This document shows, piece by piece, positions 61,497 through 64,000 of a DNA stretch of 64,000 nucleotides. The stretch's first letter is position 1. Each line of letters opens with the position of its first letter. The DNA is taken from NCBI GenBank assembly GCA_028345055.1, contig JAOMCO010000001.1:1-64000 (forward strand). Direction: 5' to 3'. Below the pieces are notes generated by a model. That model was not told the origin of the DNA and searched no databases. It was given only the letters and a program-made list of their open reading frames with translations. The DNA is from Candidatus Thioglobus sp. Lineage in GTDB: Bacteria; Pseudomonadota; Gammaproteobacteria; PS1; Pseudothioglobaceae. Made by a program: the position numbers and the translations under genes.

Positions 61497-62809
61497 CCTT
61501 CCCCAGCTATTGTCATTTCATTGATAAGAGTAGAGCCAACTTTAAGATTACTTCTTAAGTCGATATCATTACCGACATAGGTAATATTTTTCAACATTGT
61601 TTTAAGGTTGCCTGCAATTGTAATACCTGAAACTGGATATTGAATTTGACCATCCTCTACCCAAAAGCCACTGGCACCTCGGGAATAGTCACCAGTTGTT
61701 GCATTAATACCATGGCCCATTAAATCTGTCACAATCAGACCTTTTTTCATGTCTTTGGTTAGTTCTTCAAGTCCACCATCATAATTAGATTCAACATGAC
61801 AATTACTGAAACCGCCAGCATTTGCAGTAGTCTTTAATCCTAATTGATTTGCAGAGTATTGCCCCATTAAGTAGGTAACAACTCTTCCATTCTTAATAAA
61901 AAACTGTTTGCTCTTTAATACACCATCTAGATCAAAAGCTCTAGAGCCTAAAGTTTTTAATTGAAGTGGGTCTTCATAAATGTTAATAGAATCAGTTAAA
62001 ACAGACTGGCCAATCGAGTCCAGCAAAAAAGATGTTTTTTTAAACTGCCTTGATCCACTTAAAGCTCCTAATAGCTGAGAAAACAAACCTGAAGATTGTC
62101 TTGGAATAAATATAACTGGGCACTTCTGTGACTTTAAATTGCGTGAACCCAACTTTTTTTGTGCAAAGCTGGCTGCTTTTTTACCAACACTAGAAGGACT
62201 CGCTAAATCATTTGAATCTAACGCAATAGAGTATTCATAGGCCGTTTGCATTTCGGAATTCCTTTTGGCAATTAAAGAGCAATGCAAAGAATGTCTAGAA
62301 TTTTTAATATTTGTTATTAGCCCATTTGAATTGGCATAGTAGGTTTCGCCTTCATAGCTAGATAATTCAGCACCATCTGAGTTATCAATTTCATCTTGAT
62401 CAAGTGCACTTTGTTCACATTCTTTAGCTATATCAACACTCTGTTGAGCTTCTAAGTTCCATGGATGGAAAAGATCCAAGTCTGGAATGGTCCAGGCCAT
62501 CCTATCTTTTGGAGCGAGTCCATTGAATGGGTCTTCTTGGGTATATTTGGCTATCATTGATGCAGATTCAATAGCTTTTTTTAAGCTCTCCTTACTAAGG
62601 TCAACACTCGTTGCCTGGCCTTTGTTTTTTCCAAAATATACACAGACATCAAAACTGGTGCCAATGTGGTATTGCAATGTTTCAACCTTAGCTAATCTAA
62701 CTGCAGTTGAAACGCCAGAACTCTTACCGATCGAAAATTCAAAATCGGTTGCTTTGTTTTGCTTAATTAAGTCAATGATAAGATGTGTGGTTTGCTCTAG
62801 AGGATTCAT
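61493..62809 (-). CDS. pmbA: Metalloprotease PmbA (TldE)
   Basis: PmbA/TldE forms a complex with TldD that degrades small peptides and matures microcin B17 and CcdA. The 438-residue protein has SSGVSTAVRLAKVETLQYH and the C-terminal LIVTDLMGHGINATTGDYSRGASGFW block that marks the family. PmbA lacks the HExxxH motif, which sits in TldD; tldD is not seen here. Its TAA overlaps the apparent AUA start of the hydroxylase gene. Confidence 0.93.
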   Translation of the reverse strand: MNPLEQTTHLIIDLIKQNKATDFEFSIGKSSGVSTAVRLAKVETLQYHIGTSFDVCVYFGKNKGQATSVDLSKESLKKAIESASMIAKYTQEDPFNGLAPKDRMAWTIPDLDLFHPWNLEAQQSVDIAKECEQSALDQDEIDNSDGAELSSYEGETYYANSNGLITNIKNSRHSLHCSLIAKRNSEMQTAYEYSIALDSNDLASPSSVGKKAASFAQKKLGSRNLKSQKCPVIFIPRQSSGLFSQLLGALSGSRQFKKTSFLLDSIGQSVLTDSINIYEDPLQLKTLGSRAFDLDGVLKSKQFFIKNGRVVTYLMGQYSANQLGLKTTANAGGFSNCHVESNYDGGLEELTKDMKKGLIVTDLMGHGINATTGDYSRGASGFWVEDGQIQYPVSGITIAGNLKTMLKNITYVGNDIDLRSNLKVGSTLINEMTIAGEG

Positions 62810-62861
62810 AATGAAGAATTATACTGAGTGATTAAAAAAAATTAAAGCTTCGATGAAGGCT

Positions 62862-63713
62862 TTATTTATCCTTGGTTGAATCTTTAACTGTATGTTGAAC
62901 CTCTAGAAGAAGCAGTCTACGATTATCAGTTTTTAAAACCTTGAATTGAAACCCATGAAGATTAATCTCACTGAGTTGCTCTGGCAAATAACTAAAGCCT
63001 GAAATAACTAAACCAGCAACTGTATCATAATCATCACTCATGATATTGGATTCAAAAAACTCATTGAATTCACTAAGACTTGTGTTGGCTTGAAGAAGAT
63101 ACCGACCATCCCCATAATCAATGATGTTATCCTCTTCCTTGTCATGTTCGTCTTCTATTTCACCAACAATTTGTTCAATTACATCTTCAAGAGTGACCAA
63201 TCCAGCAATTTCTCCATACTCATCTAGTACAATTGCCATATGCGATTTATTCTGTTGAAATTCTCTCAGTAAAGCACCCAGTGGTTTACTTTCGGGAACG
63301 GATAAAGCATCTCTAAGATACTCTCTATAGTTAAACTCATCGTTTTGTTTTTGAGCTAAATGAGCCAACAAATCTTTTGCTAAAACAACACCCAAAATTG
63401 AATCTTGCTCTTCATTATGAATTGGAAAGCGAGAGTGGGATGAGGCTACCATAACTTGAAGCAGATTTTTTGTTGTTGCTTCTGAACTTATCATAATCAT
63501 CTTTGAACGAGGAACCATAACATCTCGAACCTTAAGACTCTCAACCTGCAATGCACCCTCTATTACTGACCTACTATGTGGATCAATAACAAGGTTTTCC
63601 TCAGCATCCTCTAGGGCTTGCATTAATTGTGCTCTTGGTTTTAAAGTTTTAGGAAAAAACTTATCAAATATCTTAGATATAAATGGTCTACTCGGAGGTT
63701 TATCTTCGCTCAT
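62862..63713 (-). CDS. corC: CorC/YbeX family CBS-domain protein
   Basis: This 283-residue cytoplasmic protein has two CBS domains at about 65-190 (VRDVMVPRSKMIMIS, HMAIVLDEYGEIAGLVTLEDVIEQIVGEIEDEHD) and a C-terminal CorC_HlyC domain (SLSEFNEFF...YDTVAGLV). YbeX binds adenine nucleotides and is linked to ribosome maturation; the old magnesium-efflux label is uncertain. The usual ybeY and ybeZ partners are not in the window. Confidence 0.92.
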   Translation of the reverse strand: MSEDKPPSRPFISKIFDKFFPKTLKPRAQLMQALEDAEENLVIDPHSRSVIEGALQVESLKVRDVMVPRSKMIMISSEATTKNLLQVMVASSHSRFPIHNEEQDSILGVVLAKDLLAHLAQKQNDEFNYREYLRDALSVPESKPLGALLREFQQNKSHMAIVLDEYGEIAGLVTLEDVIEQIVGEIEDEHDKEEDNIIDYGDGRYLLQANTSLSEFNEFFESNIMSDDYDTVAGLVISGFSYLPEQLSEINLHGFQFKVLKTDNRRLLLLEVQHTVKDSTKDK

Positions 63714-63755
63714 ATAGCTTATAAATGTCTTATTAATTTAATATTTTACCTTGAA

Positions 63756-64000
63756 TTAGGCTTTTTTATTGACTTGCATCGCTTTGCTCTGTGCTGCTCT
63801 TTCTTTTCGAACTTTTTTTGGATCAGCCTCAAGAGGTCGATAAATCTCAACTCTGTCTTTTTCTCTAAGAACAGTATCGAGAGTTGCAAATTTAGAAAAA
63901 ATTCCTACTCTATCCTTAGATAAATCAATTTGCCTGTATTGCTTTAGAATGCCAGATGCATCTATAGCCTCTTTAAGGGTAGAGCCCTCTTTTACCTCAA
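63756..64000 (-). CDS. rnfH: RnfH family (UPF0125) protein, 5' end cut by the window edge
   Basis: Translating the minus strand from the edge gives 81 codons ending in a TAA at 63756-63758. The piece contains LKEAIDASGIL, DRVGIFSKFATLDTVLREKD and RVEIYRPLEADPKKVRKERA, the RnfH ubiquitin-like fold and its conserved tail. Only the first 10-20 residues are missing. RnfH is often next to ratA and smpB; those would lie beyond the window. Confidence 0.9.
   Translation of the reverse strand, partial: EVKEGSTLKEAIDASGILKQYRQIDLSKDRVGIFSKFATLDTVLREKDRVEIYRPLEADPKKVRKERAAQSKAMQVNKKA

Noticed and set aside
1-64000. CRISPR arrays, insertion sequences, prophage, integrases, rRNA genes or toxin-antitoxin pairs.
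   Set aside because: No regular direct repeats, transposase or integrase motifs or phage genes were found on reading; only one tRNA and one 6S RNA were seen.

Overview
The window is chromosomal DNA from an A+T-rich, Gram-negative gammaproteobacterium. Several gene pairs are typical of that class: dusB-fis-purH, ssrS (6S RNA) next to the ygfA-type formyltetrahydrofolate cyclo-ligase, rplM-rpsI, rplU-rpmA, cmoA, tcdA, and lpxH for lipid A. Gene packing is very dense, with many 1 to 8 nt overlaps, convergent genes that touch, and few long intergenic regions. Together with nucleobase, polyamine-type and methylated-amine uptake or catabolism genes, this suggests a streamlined marine bacterium of the SUP05/Thioglobus kind. 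That placement is inferred from gene content, not measured. I see no phage, insertion sequence, integrase, CRISPR array or rRNA gene.

Layout. 1-5.7 kb: ribosomal proteins L27 and L21, a cyclophilin, LpxH, an RNase II-type exoribonuclease, YciB, a small zinc-ribbon protein and an alpha/beta hydrolase. 5.8 kb: tRNA-Leu(UAA). 5.9-15.6 kb: a transport block with a GlcD-type FAD oxidase, an NCS2 nucleobase permease, a polyamine-type ABC importer in the order A-D-terminator-B-C, an MFS carrier and RidA. 15.6-23.5 kb: recG, then ubiC, cmoA and a pabA/trpG-type glutaminase (three users of chorismate or prephenate), a membrane rhodanese, gpsA, an MsbA-like exporter and a Bax-type glucosaminidase. 23.6-31.7 kb: rpsI-rplM, TatD, TcdA, a redoxin, a DEAD-box helicase, a cold-shock protein with a long leader, sbcB, nth and a DUF1841 protein.

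31.7-38.3 kb (minus strand): hisH, hisB, asd, a NIF3 protein, hisC, thiD, dsbA, folK and folB. 38.5-40.7 kb: plsY and an ABC-2 exporter. 40.9-51.8 kb: aceF-lpd without aceE, pcm, an MMPL/RND protein, nadB-def-dusB-fis, purH and a rhodanese. 51.8-58.7 kb: an accessory-looking nitrogen block with a FetB-like permease, a dimethylarginine dimethylaminohydrolase with E114/H162/C249 in place, an M20 amidohydrolase, a dimethylglycine/sarcosine dehydrogenase-like flavoprotein fused to a GcvT domain, a small 'virulence factor' family protein and a DapG-like aspartokinase. 58.8-64 kb: MarC, 6S RNA with its promoter, the cyclo-ligase, a UbiH-type hydroxylase with no ATG/GTG/TTG start, pmbA, corC and a partial rnfH.

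Most of the window is housekeeping. The points most worth a second look are the apparent AUA start of the UbiH-family gene in an ATAA overlap with pmbA, the methylated-amino-acid block with its unusual aspartokinase, the chorismate-user cluster, the transporter operon with an internal terminator and a greatly enlarged permease, and several unexplained intergenic hairpins.
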